DNA of 64,000 nt from Diphasiastrum complanatum (GCA_029204225.1 CM055113.1:28029486-28093485); one strand, 5' to 3'. Shown: positions 1 to 11,606, counted from the stretch's first letter. The notes: a model not told the origin generated them from the sequence alone. Translations and numbers: made by a program.

Positions 1-429
1 AGAGTAACTCCATCATTGATGATTGGAAGTCAGTTGACTAGTGCATTGGAATCCTAAGTTAATCTACTTATAGTCCCACAGAAAGTAGCCGTTATTTTAA
101 CAGTATGTGGGTCAGATTATCTAATTAACAGTATCGAAAAATATAAAAAGGGTCAGATAAGATACAAAGGGTCAAAATTTATACACTAGGCCGGATTTAT
201 ACAAGAGTCAGATTTATTAGACCCGATCCGATCCGGGGTTGAAGACGCCTGGATAAATTAGACCCGATCCGATCCAGGGTCCAAGGTGCTTTAAAAAATT
301 AGAACCGATCCAACCCAACCCAAGGTCAAAAAATCTCTCTTTGACAAAAATGACATTTGGGTCGGAAAATATGCTTGGGTCAAAAAAATTCGATCATGAA
401 TTTTTTGATCCTTAATATAATCAGAACCC
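1..429. repeat. Intergenic AT-rich DNA with a short 41-bp-period repeat
   Basis: No gene is visible. The words around 217-239 and 258-280 are near-identical (ttagacccgatccgatcc followed by a G-rich end), giving two copies 41 bp apart, with a weaker third copy near 297-315. This looks like a small degenerate tandem repeat. Confidence 0.5.
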
Positions 430-1008
430 AGGATTGTTGCATTGGAAGTTGGCAAAGAGAGTACTACAATATCTCCAAGAAACAAAAGACTATGGATTGT
501 GTTATTCAAAGGAAACTGGATTTCACATCGAATCTTACAGTGACGCAAGCTAGGCATCCATGAAGGATGATAGCAAAAGTATTTCAGGAGGTTGTACTCT
601 AGCATGTGGCGCAACCATACTCTGGATAAGCAAGAAGCAAACAACAGTAGCTCAATCTTCTTGTGAAGCGGAATATGTAGCAACAGTCAAGATGGCAAAT
701 GAGTTGATCTGGATCAAACAGATGTTGGAAGGATTTGATGAATCTGTTTATGTACCTTATGTCTTGTTAATGGATAACACTTCAACAATCTATCACAAAA
801 GATCCTGTATTTTACTAAAAAAACGAAGCACATAGCTATCAAATATCATGTGATTCGGACTTAGTCAAGAAGAAGATACTGAAGACAGTCTTCATACCCA
901 CAGAGAAAATGACAGCTGATATCTTTACAAAGCCACTCAATAAAGCTTTGTTTTGGAGAAGCAGCGAAGAAGATTGGGGTTAATCCAACTGCCACTTTGA
1001 GAGGGAGC
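430..1008 (+). pseudogene. Ty1-copia RNase H remnant (3' end of pol)
   Basis: Conceptual translation gives a copia RNase H: a start like LHWKLAKRVLQYL, then ISGG, ATILWISKKQ and SSCEAEYVA (the catalytic Glu region), and finally a degraded tail with the usual target phrase before the polypurine tract. The longest clean stretch is 560-835. There is a stop around 551-553 and a frame change after 830, so the copy is dead. It ends at the purine-rich tract gagagggagc just before the putative LTR at 1009. Everything 5' of RNase H is missing, so this is a 3' fragment. Confidence 0.85.
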
Positions 1009-1880
1009 TGTAGAACAATTGATCAGACAGATCTTGATTCTACTAACAAAGCGCGCAGTTTACTTGACAAAGGATGAGAAAGAAACGAACATGAACTCAA
1101 AACATTTCTATTCGTGATCAACCTCAAAGGATTCACGAACTTTGTCTTGCAGTCAACTCAAAAGATTCGCGAAATAGCTACTCGTAGAAGCTCGTGGCTT
1201 TCATGTTGAAGCTCGAAAGATTCACGAACAGAATCTTGTCACGAAATATTTTGTTTCTTGTTCAAACCTTAGATGTCGTGAAATTGTTGTAAACAGTTGC
1301 GAAATATTCTAGATTTTTTCTTCAAGCTCAAGAATTGTCATCTGTCACGAACAATTCACGAAAGACGAAAATGTCACGAAGAGACAAGTGTCGCGAATAA
1401 TTCACGAAACACGAAGCTGAGACGAAGAGATGGACTGTCACGAATAATTTGCGAACAAAATTTATTCGACCCTAGAAACAGAGCATCTATTTGAATATCA
1501 ACCGTCGTTAACAATTAGATATCTACTGTTACAGCATTAGAAGGCCAAAAGACCTATAAATAAAAGGCCAAAAGTCTTGTCCTGTAGCAATATAAATACA
1601 TGTGCATTACTCGTTGTAACTCACTCACTCAATCAGAAACACAACAATGAGAATAAGAAAGTAGACTCAACTTTCGTGCCCTAATGTGAAAACCCTAGCC
1701 TAGATCCAAGAGTCATGCTTGGTAGGTTCATGGTAGGTACAAATCTCATCATAAATCATGGTCTAGATCCTACAAAGTAGGAATCACTACCAAATGGACA
1801 CAACCACTCCTCTTGACTCGTGGTAACATACATTAAGTGTGGATTGACAAGTGGCACTTTGGCCATTCAAGTGTCTAACA
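1009..1880 (+). repeat. Probable 3' LTR of the copia fragment
   Basis: The segment starts TGTAGAAC immediately after a polypurine tract and ends ...GTCTAACA, giving TG...CA ends about 872 bp apart. A TATA-like box (TATAAATAAA, 1555-1564) sits where an LTR promoter is expected. The U3 part (about 1130-1455) has many near copies of the word TCACGAA. No second LTR copy is present, so the boundaries are inferred from the polypurine tract and terminal dinucleotides only. Confidence 0.6.
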
Positions 1881-1973
1881 AAAAATATTGACAAAATATA
1901 CAATATTCTACATGGCTAGATTTGCCAATGTAGGCAATTTTTCACACATAAATGCATTTTTCAGCAATGTGCA

Positions 1974-2705
1974 TTGGTTATCACATGTGTTTTGACTTCT
2001 TGTTTAACCCCGTTGCAAGACTTATGTAAGAGAAAACAAAAAGAGTTCTTTTTGCATGCTGGAAATCGGTGTTGCTGTTTTTGGCCTATTGATTCATTCG
2101 AATTTGCGTTTAATATCCCTAACAAGGTCTATTCAGTATTTTCAACAGATATGAAAAATGAATCGATACCACTATTTGGAAAGTTTGGCTTGATTAATGT
2201 ACTTGAGTAGGTCATAGAATAAGCCTTTGAGGTTACTCAAAAGTCCTTCATTTCCTTTCATGAGTTTCCTAGTAGGGAAAAAAATGGTGTGTGGTCTAAA
2301 GATAGACCAATTCAGGGTGTCTCTTTTGATATTTATAGAATTGAAGTCATCACATCTCGGCTATGTCAAAATATTTATGTAAGGTTGGGAGATGGCATTT
2401 GGAAGCAAATTATGGGTATCCCTATGGGCTTTTCAGTGTGCAATCTATATTTTTTCTACTTCGAATATAGATTTTGTATTAGATTGGCTAGTCTCAATAG
2501 ATGGGATCTATTGCAAATGTTTAATTATTCTTTCCGATACATTGATGATATTTATTTAATCCATGTCGTCAACCCTTTTACTTTTTTCAATAAAAACATT
2601 GTCCCCAATAATAATTGTGGTCTATTACGGTTACATTTGTCTAACATGTCACATTTTGTAATAGAGAAAGGAACTTCATTTTACATCCTTACAGCTCATT
2701 TATGA
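1974..2705 (+). pseudogene. Decayed reverse transcriptase, Penelope-like type
   Basis: One reading frame runs from 1974 to 2705 with stops near 2208 and 2220. It carries RT landmarks in order: a first-Asp motif VFSTDMK about 2137-2157, IMGIPMG about 2409-2429, and FRYIDD at 2532-2549 as the polymerase catalytic box. The pair GIPMG plus RYIDD, with RWDL between them, is not the copia (YVDD) or gypsy (FLDD) signature. From family knowledge it fits Penelope-like or related GIPMG-type reverse transcriptases. No GIY-YIG endonuclease was found nearby, so the class is inferred. Downstream (2705-2870) the frame degrades. What else it could be: a related non-LTR or telomerase-like RT. Confidence 0.65.
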
Positions 2706-3009
2706 GGATCCAAATGGACCAACCTCATTTTCATATAAGGTTATTTTGTCAAAAATATTTCCTTTATTATATATTCGCTTTAATTAAAAAGAGGCTGCGT
2801 TTCAATTGTAAAGGGTTTCAAAGAAGAAACATTGAGAGGACACGTGTTCAGATTCCTAAGTGATGAATTTACTTTGTGCGGATGTTGTGCAACTAAGACG
2901 AGTTATTTATTAGGTATGCATCTTACTAATATGGTGAACAACATGCATACCACACTTGGTTGCATGTTGTTGCACCTGGTGTGTTATGTTGTTGTGGGAA
3001 GGATGGTGG

Positions 3010-3011
<2 letters not shown>

Positions 3012-3064
<53 letters not shown>
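3012..3064 (+). repeat. (AC)n microsatellite
   Basis: An uninterrupted AC dinucleotide run of about 26 units. It creates artificial Thr-His or Cys-Val reading frames on the two strands; these are not genes. Confidence 0.98.
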
Positions 3065-3066
<2 letters not shown>

Positions 3067-3439
3067 GCTTTGCTCAGTTTTTTTCTAAGTTTGGAAAATA
3101 ATTGATGGACCATGGATCATGGAGCATGAAATACTGATTATGTGATTGTCAATGCTTGGCAGCTAATCTATGCAAAAAAAAAAAAGACATGACTATAATT
3201 GAAGTGAGGAAGAAAACTATCGAAGAAAATGGAGTGTTGGATGTGTACTTTCTGTCAAATGCCTACTTACCTTGCAAGAAATATAGGCTAATGAATTTTA
3301 TGTAGTTGACTCTTTTTTGAGAAAGAAAGGGCCAGTGTCATATCTAGTTACATATCGTACTAGTATATGGACCTATCAATGTAAAGTGCTATTTTTCTAT
3401 GCAAGTTTTTGATTACTTACGGTTTGTCATTTTTTGACT
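3065..3439. other. No gene seen
   Basis: AT-rich sequence with an 11-12 A run near 3174-3184. No coding similarity or repeat structure was recognised. Confidence 0.5.
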
Positions 3440-4240
3440 CTTGTAGTTAAAATTTTATTTGGCTACCTTCTGTTCTCTGTTCTTCTGGTTTTTTCGGATG
3501 TTTCTCTTTCATGCTAGTTCTTCACATGCTAGTGTGTTTTGTGGGTGCTGCTTGGTTTTCCTGCTTCTTGGTCTTGGTTTTTTGTTACGAGGGTTCTTTA
3601 TTTTTCCTTGGGGCTTTGGCACATTTCTTGTTCCTTCGTCCGCTTGTGTTCGTACGTCCTTGGGTGCGTTCTCCTCTCTTCTGAGTTTTGTTGGCGAGGT
3701 GTGGTTTTCCTTCTTTCCGAGCTGAGGCCTCCATGGTTTCTGGCTTCTCGACGGATTTGGTGTGGCTGTTTCGTTTTGAGTTTGATGCTGGCTGTGGTTT
3801 TTGGGTGTGGTGCGTTGTGGCTATGGATTTGCTGCCCTCAGATTGGCACGTTTTTCTGGTCTTTTCATGGCCTTTTAGTATATAACTTTGTGTGTGAGGT
3901 TTGGTATGTGCTCTGTTGCGCTGTCGTGGTGATTATGGGGTCTCAGATACGTGCTGCGTGGTTTTTTCTCTCTTGTGCTACCTTTTTCGGTGCTTGGTTC
4001 CTTGCCTGTGGTCTATGGGGCGGTGTGTGGTTTCGTCTTTCTTTTGTTTTTGACAACCTTTACCTGGCTTTTTTCATTGTCTTGTTGACTAGCCAGTTGT
4101 TGGTTTGTGTTAGTTGTTACTCCCTTCTGTTCGTCATGTTTCAGCTTTTGTTCTCTATTTAATTTGGTACATCTTTTTGTGCTTTTTCCATTAACGGTGT
4201 TCGCTGTTTTTCTGAGTTCGTAGCTGAGTACTGGGTTGTT
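3440..4240. other. Strand-skewed T/G/C-rich, A-poor block
   Basis: About 800 bp are conspicuously depleted of A on the plus strand (equivalently T-poor on the minus strand), unlike both flanks. This opens a 207-codon hydrophobic Cys/Trp-rich frame at 3539-4162, which I regard as a by-product of composition. Read on the minus strand, the block gives short Lys/Arg/Thr/Gln-rich peptides (for example the one starting MEASARKEGKP near 3733), resembling the basic first ORF of some LINEs. Neither reading is long or conserved enough to call a gene. Confidence 0.4.
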
Positions 4241-5390
4241 AAAGGGCCTTTGCTGAAGAACGAGTACTTCATTAACATATTTATGATTGGGTTCACCAGA
4301 GAACTTGGTGGTTTTAACCAGGTTATTAGTATCAGTTATGATGACCAGCCGATTAAATCGGTTATGTATGTGAAAACAATCTTCTTTTGGCAGTTTTTTC
4401 TCAGTTATTGTTCACTATAAAGAGAAAATGTACATATTTATGAATACAGTAGTAAATAATGTTCAATTCAGTACATGGCTGACTAAAAAGGTTTATCAAT
4501 AGTATATTTTAGAAATTTTTATACAGACTGTTTTATATATGATGTTACTGTAAGAGAAATGCATTGATTGCATATAACTGCCTCTGAAGAATGATTTTAA
4601 AAAATCGATGGCTTACTTATATTATGTGTCATGTAACATGATCGACACATGAAGGTTGTTATTGACATATATATTTTCCAGTACTTAAAAATACCTCTTT
4701 ATTATAGAGGTATAAAATCTGGGTTTATAATGAGTATTTTGGTGTTCTTCCTTCAACTCAATACAATAAATGGCCCACTGATGTTCTATCACAGATACTG
4801 ACTGGTCTGATCTAGGTTCGTCATGTGTATCCAATTCAGCAATATCTTTTCCTTCAAACACAAGTCATTTTCTTGCTACTGCCAACAATATAACCAAACA
4901 TATTTTGAAAAAATATTTGTTGGACATCACCATGTTGTATACACGGACTCACATGTGTGGGACCCACTTGTGTACAATCTACATGGTTTTGATCAAGCTA
5001 GATTTGCCAATTTTTTGGCAATTTCTCACACTCCTCAAATTTAGCTTGATCTATCTGCAACTCTCTTTGCTTGATGAATGAATACTTTAGAAGTGTATAA
5101 AAAATCCAGCTACAAACAAGGAACTTTTGAGACTTCAATAGAGAATGATGTCCATGAAGGATCTTTCACCACCTCTTAAAGGATCCCTTACAAGGTGTTC
5201 AATAAAGGTGTCTATATACTTGTAGCACACTTCAACACTATACATCATGACAAGCTATGAATTCCAAGGCATTTTGTGCACTTGATGGTATATTAATCAA
5301 GTTATTAAGTGCATAAAGAATGTTGCCAAATTCAACTTGCCTTGAGCACTTGATTCATATGATTGAGCCTTGATGGCTCCAAATCTAATT
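4241..5390. other. Intergenic, with possible LTR debris at 4918-5390
   Basis: No gene is visible. Positions 4975-5035 share the phrase CTAGATTTGCCAAT...GGCAATTT.TCACAC with 1915-1947. The stretch lies directly downstream (in minus-strand sense) of the copia integrase fragment at 5391-5970, so it may hold that element's decayed 3' LTR. No clean TG...CA boundary or second copy could be matched. Confidence 0.35.
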
Positions 5391-5970
5391 CTAGATTAGA
5401 ATTGTCAAAAATTTGGCTCCACATAAGGTTCTATTCTTCCTCTCGGCCACTCCATTTTGTTGTGGTGTCCTTGGGCTTGTGTACTCCCTCTTGATCCCAT
5501 TTTCATCACAAAATGCTTTGAACTTGGTAGAAATGTACTCCCCAACATTGTCACTTCTCAAGCACTTGATATTTGTAAAAAATTGGACCTCCCTTGCAAT
5601 CTTGAACTTGACAAAGACATCAAACACCTCATCTTTGCTCTTTAGTAGATACACCCAACTACATCATAGCACCTCCATTGCTAATTGTAGTAACACCATG
5701 AATATCCGAATGCACAAGTTGAAAAGGCTTACTTGACTTCGATGTAGATCTCTTATAAGGTAACCTATGTGACTTTGATAAAGCACATTAATCACAAACA
5801 TGATTCATGCTTGATAAAGAATTGGAAAGACCAAACACAACTTGACTCTTTGCCATCACCTTCAATGACTTGTAGCTGAGATGCTCCAATCTCTTGTGCC
5901 ATACCTCTTGTTAATCCATATTGATTTCTTGGCTTGCTACAAATGTTGTACCATGCAAGTATGTAGCTCA
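5391..5970 (-). pseudogene. Ty1-copia GAG-pre-integrase and integrase remnant
   Basis: On the minus strand, about 5920-5780 reads like a GAG-pre-integrase domain (VWHKRLEHLSYKSL, then CALSKSHRLPY), though with a stop in place of one Cys-spaced position. The integrase core follows: LRSDNVGEY (second catalytic Asp) and TPQQNGVAERKNRT (third catalytic Glu), with the clean part at 5391-5654. A deletion lies between the first catalytic Asp region (LVHSDIHG) and the core. Reverse transcriptase is absent. It belongs to the same element as the gag fragment at 6470-6787. Confidence 0.85.
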
Positions 5971-6469
5971 TTAATACAAAATGCCAAGTTTGGCCTACAT
6001 AGAACTTGAGCTACATGATTATGTATTATCTAGTTTGATAAATGCAACTTGCATATAGTTTGTAGACATAGAATTAGCATGATTATGCTTGTAGAAACTC
6101 GTGGCAATTCACATGCATTAATTGTAAGTGATCCATAGTGACATGCAAGGCATGCACAAAGTGTAATGGACACATGCATGATGATTTGGACATTTCTAGT
6201 TAGAACTAGTACACTTGTAAAAAGTTGGTAGAATTTCATGCATGACAAGTGACAAATGTCACATAGACTCTAGATGTCACTTTAGATGTCATTTTGGAAT
6301 GGATGGATGTGGTTCTACCTCGAGCTACCTCAAACTCCATAGATATGTGTAGCTCTCCACACAATCAAAGATGAAGAACCAAAGTTTTGTAGCTATCTCA
6401 TGCCATTTTGGATCTAAACTAATATTGCTTGTTATCTCTCTAGCTTTCTCTCTCTAACTCGTGTTGAGG

Positions 6470-6787
6470 CTAATGCTCATACGATGTAGACTTGGACTCA
6501 TAAACCTTCTTCAAGGTTTCCCAAGCTTCACTAAATGTTGTGCACTTAACAAATTCCTTGAAAAGTTCATTAGTCACATTCATCTTGATAACATGTAGAG
6601 CTTTCTTTGCCCTCTTGTCATACCTCAATTGTTTTTGAGGTGCCAAATGTCTCTCCTCCACACCTACAACAATATCCATGAAATCATTCATCTCTACCAA
6701 AGACTCCATCCTCACCTTCCAAGTTGAATAATTTGTTGAGGTAAGCCTATCATTGCCTTCCAACATGAAGACACTTGAGGTCGCCAT
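6470..6787 (-). pseudogene. Ty1-copia gag N-terminus
   Basis: This 105-residue frame starts MATSSVFMLEGNDRL, includes STNYSTWKVRMESL and ends around AWETLKKVYESKSTS, the usual N-terminal part of copia gag (DUF4219/UBN2 region). The rest of gag, the zinc knuckle and protease are missing between here and 5970. The start Met fits the family. It is a broken copy in a minus-strand element covering roughly 5391-6990. The close gag relatives at 52230 and 42607 suggest one copia lineage seeded the window more than once. Confidence 0.85.
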
Positions 6788-7149
6788 GTTGCACTGATCT
6801 GATATTCTCTTTAAACCCGTTCCAATGCACTTAGAACTCTCTTGAAAATCAACAAATGAAACTCAAGAAGAAATCAGAAATATTTGGAAACAATCTAGCC
6901 TCTCCTTTTCTCTCTTCTAGCAAATCCTATAGAATGTTGATTTCTTGATCACAATAGATATGAACTTTTGATAACACCTAATATTGAATCACACTCTTGA
7001 AAATATCCATCAACTTGTTGGCCTAAAAATTGCCATAATAGATCAACTAAACTAGTTGAATTTTTCACATGGGACTCATGGGAGATGAAGAATGGGTCAG
7101 TACTCACACTTTGGAGACTCTTGGTGAGTGGTAAGTGTGATGTTTTGTG
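6788..7149. other. Probable decayed 5' leader/LTR of the minus-strand copia
   Basis: On the minus strand, about 6968-6984 reads TGTTATCAAAAGTTC, a weak relative of the tRNA-Met primer-binding word TGGTATCAGAGC, upstream of gag. No LTR copy could be matched to confirm it. Confidence 0.3.
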
Positions 7150-7654
7150 ATTTTTGAAGTCAGTAATTCAATTCAAATCAAATCATTGTAGTTGGACGAG
7201 TGTATCAGGTTGTCATCAACGAGATACACTTCAATTGTCAATCTAGAGTAAGTCAAGTCAATTTGCCATATTAGTATTGGCATACACACTATGTGAGAGG
7301 CTTGATGATGAATCTGGAGTTCACATCTCAGTGTATAATCAAAGAATGGTTTGATATCATTCAAGGAAGAAGCTTTGGAGCTAGCTAGGAGAATACAAGA
7401 ATGGACATTGTTTGATTAGATGCTTAGATCTTTGAGACAGAGGATGGCATTGGGATATCTGATAGGGAGTGGAGTGCAGCATGATATGGTGATCAACAAT
7501 TGGCCATAGTAAATTGGCATCCATGAGCTGGCATTCGTCCAGATTGATTCTTTTGTATCTCTGTAGAGTATGCAACTGTACAAGTATTTACAACAACTAG
7601 TGAATGGATCTAGATTAGCAAAGAGATAGGGATGGAGAGGATAGAAATCCAACA
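7150..7654 (-). repeat. 3' LTR of a minus-strand copia element (inner edge clear)
   Basis: On the minus strand a G7 polypurine tract (plus-strand ccccccc, 7655-7661) is followed at once by TGTTGGATTTC, a typical LTR start at 7654. The distal end is uncertain, and 7150 is only a guess where the sequence character changes. No 5' LTR partner remains because the element is truncated near 10750. Confidence 0.55.
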
Positions 7655-7679
7655 CCCCCCCAATCTGGATCATTGAACG

Positions 7680-10600
7680 TTTTGATTTTCAAATTTAAAA
7701 TAGCACAAAAACTGTTGTGTGCTTCTTGACTTAACCATTTAGTAAATATATTAGCTGCCATGTACTGGGTTCTACAAAATTTCAGACTTATCTCCTTGTT
7801 GAGTATTTTGCTTTGATGTAGTGGTACTTAATCTTGATGTGCTTGCTCCTAGAGTGAAATCCAGGATTAATTGATAATGCAATAGCACTATGATTTCTGC
7901 GCTAAGTAATTGTTGAAGCATATTGTTTGAGACCAATATCAGACAATAAATGTTTCAACCAATTTGTCTACTTGGTAGCTTGAGAGGCTGCAATGTATTC
8001 TGATTCTGTAGATGACATTGCAATAGAGTTCTGTTTTCAAGTGTTCCATGATATGGGACCATTATTAAACAAGATCACAAATCCGGAGGTTGATATCGCC
8101 TGTCCAATTTGCATCTGTATATCCATGAAGTATATAAATATTAGATGAATCGACATTACCATAGCAAATACAAAGGTCAATGGTAGCTCGTACATATCTG
8201 ATTACTCTGAAAAGAGCTTTTCAATGAATCATACCAGGTTTGAACGTATTGGCTCAAGGAGCTGATGGCATATGCAAAATCAAGACTGGTAGAGATCATT
8301 GCATACATCAGAGATCTGATAATTAATTGATATGGATATCCCTTCATTTCGGCCTTCTCCTCATTGGTCTCCAAAATTGATCCTTGGATAATTTTAGACT
8401 TGGATCATGTAAAAATTTGCAATTCATGAAATTGAATTTCGTTAACTGATTATAGAAGTACCTCTGCTAGGTGATATAGAAAAGTCTTTTATTTCTATCT
8501 CTATGGATCTGAATTCTGAGACAATAATGCGCTTCTCCGAGATCAATCATCTTGAATTCTTGGGATAACATCCTCTTAGTGCCCTTTGTCAGTTCGATAT
8601 TGTTGCTGAACAACAACGTATCATCCATCTAGAGTGTGCTCACAAAAAATTGATTAATAGCTTTGAAATATACATTAAAGTCTGCGGATCTTGGTTCAAA
8701 TCCATGATCTCGATCAAGAATGTGTTGATTTGATGGAACCAGGCTCTGGATGATTGTTCCAGACCGTACACCGCACCAAAATGAGTGGGTGGAGGTATAG
8801 GATCATGTGAGAATGAAAAAGATGAGGAAAAAACTAGTGCACAAAGTTGTGGGTGAGAAGAGGAAGGTGTGGGTTGAAGGGATGGTGAAGTAGGTCTCTT
8901 TTTGTGTTGATCTACACCCTAATGCACTCTAAGTTTGTCTTGATTTCCATTTCCATTGAAAATTGTCGCTACTACTTTTTGAGTCGTCTCAAAAATAGCT
9001 TCAATTAAGTGATCAAGTCTTTGATGGAGTTTGCATACCTGATCTTCTCGACCATCGAGACTAGCTGGATCATGTAAATGTCATTCTCGATAAATCCATT
9101 GAGAAATGTCGTTTGTACATCCATCCGATATACCTCAAGATCTGCTGCAATAGCATATGATAGTAGCAGTCAAATGGAAGTGTGCTTCACAACTGGACTT
9201 CAAGTTTCAGAGTAGTTGATATTGGGAATATATGAAAATCCCCTTGCCATGAGTTGAACTTTCCTTCTGTCGATACTATTGTCTACTTTACATTTGATCT
9301 TAAAGATCCATTTGGTCAATTACCTTTATATCTGCTAGCAGCTTGGTGACAGTCCATGTGTTGTTCTTCAGTAGGGAGTTGTACTCCTTATCCATAGCTT
9401 CTTTCCAGAGATCTGAATCGGCCTGTGACATAGCTCTCTCAACTGTGGTTGGATCCTGAATAGAGTAGCGAGCAAACTCATCAGTGTATCAGGCAGGCTG
9501 AGTTCGAATTCTTGTTAATCTCCAAGTCGAAGTTTCTGACTGCAAAATTCGACTTTGAGTTGGCTGGTCCTGAATTGTAGCTTCTTCATCTTCTTTCTAG
9601 ATCTGACTGTACAAAATTGTTAGGAAGGCCTTTAGTTATATACATTGGTTCTGCACGTAAGTTGATGTCGATACAACATGTTTCCAGAATGATTTGGGCA
9701 ACGAAGCATGAGTTATCATGCATTTGGCAGACTCGACTAAGGTCCTGTTCTTTCTTTCTGCCAGTCCATTGGACTGTGGAGAATAGGAAGCAACAAACTG
9801 CTACTTGATGATGTTGGCTGAGCAAGTTTGCTTGAATTAATTCGAGATGTATTCATCTTCATTGTCGTTTCTAAGAGCTTTGATCTTCTTGCCCGTCTAC
9901 AATTCAACACTTTCTCTGTAAGGCTTCAGATTTATGCTTCAGAAAATATATAGTAGTTCTTTTAAAATAGTCATCTATAAATGTAATAAAGAATCTAGCA
10001 CCAAGCAGTGATGGTGTCTGCATTGTGCCACATATATCAGTATGTACAGTTTCTAGCAAATCTTTAAATACTTGTTCTTGATTTGACTTAAATGGCCTTC
10101 TTACTTGCTTTCCTACGATACCACTTTGGCAGACAGGAGGGTCGACAATTTGATAGTCCAAATCAAGAGCTGAAAAACGCCTAGACATGTTACCCATCGA
10201 TACATGATTAAGGTGACCAAGCTTATAATGCCAAATCAATTCTTTATTGATAGATGCTTAAAGCATAATCAGTCGCAAAGTTACAATGACTAAGCCTATA
10301 GAGATATCCTTGTCTCTTTTGGAGTTCAAGAATTCTCTTGGAATCTACCTGAAACTCTACCCTCTGTCCTAAATCTATAATTCGACTGACCGACAACAAA
10401 TTTGTTGTCAGGTTCATGACATAAAATACATTTGGTATCAGCTTTGATAGTCCATTTTGAAAATTCAGTCTAACTACCTTCACCTTCGATTTTGTGTGAG
10501 TTTTTGTCTCCAAGGTGAACGAACTTCTTGGCATTGTAGGCTGAATAGTCGGTGAACCATTCTTGCTAGCTTGTCATGTGTTGCATTGCTCCAGAATCGA

Positions 10601-10748
10601 GTAACCATTCCTCCAATTGTTCGACATGGTGATGGTTTACCATGAAGGCCTCCTGCTCATCGTCGTCATCTTCTTGGATCTTTTGATTTGTGTTGGCTGC
10701 ATGGGCTTGTTGATTTGACTGTTTCTTCTTGTCGTTGTTGAACTTCAA
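7680..10748 (-). pseudogene. Ty1-copia pol, heavily decayed, 5'-truncated
   Basis: Reading on the minus strand the order is classical copia: gag tail and protease WLLDSGAMQHMT (10566-10748), the protease-to-integrase linker ending NLLSVSRI (10244-10534), GAG-pre-integrase IWHYKLGHLNHVS then integrase start TDICG (9904-10239), integrase end with QSNGLAERKNRT in a shifted frame (about 9800-9750), RT start (about 9330), DVQTTFLNG (about 9110), VYGLEQSSRAW (about 8745), a degraded YVDD read as MDD (about 8620) and the RT/RNase H junction YPYQLIIRSLMYA (8177-8374). Many stops and frameshifts occur, plus an extra Ser/Pro-rich piece at about 8785-8960 inside the RT. The gag end is cut by the GA microsatellite at 10801. 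Confidence 0.85.
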
Positions 10749-10797
10749 GATTCAACAGTCTTGGATTATATTTATGTGTATGTTTATGTGTGTGCGT

Positions 10798-10800
<3 letters not shown>

Positions 10801-10855
<55 letters not shown>
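10801..10855 (+). repeat. (GA)n microsatellite
   Basis: About 27 GA units. It abuts the broken 5' end of the copia pol and a GC-rich minisatellite. Confidence 0.97.
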
Positions 10856-10857
<2 letters not shown>

Positions 10858-11000
10858 CCCTACGCCCCCTCCCTATGTGTCTCATTGTGCCCTCTCTACG
10901 TGCCCTCCCGACATGCCCTCCCGGCATGCCATCCCTGCGCACCCTCCCTATGCCCTCCCGGTGTGGCCTCCCCATGCGCCCTCCCTTGGGAGAGAGAGAG
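10856..11000 (+). repeat. GC-rich degenerate minisatellite
   Basis: A run of related 13-17 bp units built on the words ccctcccgacatg, ccctcccggcatg and ccctccctatg. It is bounded on both sides by GA repeats (10801-10855 and 10989-11001). It is far more GC-rich than its surroundings. All reading frames through it are artefacts. Confidence 0.7.
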
Positions 11001-11225
11001 AGTAAAAAGATTTCACATAGTTCCTCTTGACTAGTCAAGGCCAAACCCTTTGAACCCTTCGATTCATAGCATAATAGGTAAAACTAAACCTTTCTCCATC
11101 GATGCTCTCTTTCGTCCATCGATGCTCCTGGCATCCCTCCTGCCATCCATCGCCCTCCTCCTTGCCCTATATAGTTGCATTGCTAAAGAACATTGTCCAT
11201 TCTGTGATTCTATTTGCTTCAAGTT

Positions 11226-11606
11226 ATGTTAGAGCCAAAATTTAATGAGTTAAGCTTCCCGAAATGGTCTTTTGTTGAACTTATGGAAGGTAAGTGATTT
11301 CAATTCAAATTATTCATTGACATACACAATTTGTCCCATTGTAATTGTGTCGAGATTGTGGCCTGTGATGCAACTTGCATTGCATTCGTTAACTAGGTTT
11401 GTGATTTTGTTTCAAGCGATAGAAACGATGGATTAACAGAAGATGAATTATTGACATCTTTCAAGCAAATTTCTGAGAGTCGTTTTTGTGGTTGCAAATG
11501 CGTATATACCTGGTTAGAGAATATGGGCTTGAAACAAGCTATTATGAATCATGATATCGGCTCAAAGTTGCTTCTCGAAACTTTTGAGTCTTTTCTCTCC
11601 TCTTGA
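11226..11606 (+). pseudogene. Unidentified protein-like frame with two internal stops
   Basis: A single frame from ATG at 11226 to TGA at 11604-11606 (127 codons) is open except for stops near 11295 and 11400. Its residues look protein-like: a first part ending FPKWSFVELMEGK, a Cys-rich middle (NCVEIVACDATCIAF), and a third part with DGLTEDELL, GCKCVYTWLENMG and GSKLLLETF. A frame change after 11606 would continue with IDPMFYWGT. I do not recognise the family. A captured gene fragment or a DNA-transposon protein are both possible. The first stop follows a good splice donor (GAAG|GTAAGT at 11290), so the pieces may instead be old exons. Confidence 0.35.

Noticed and set aside
3539-4162. 207-codon hydrophobic frame, could be read as a membrane protein
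   Set aside because: It follows from the A-poor T/G-rich composition; alternative frames are open for the same reason and no family motif is visible.
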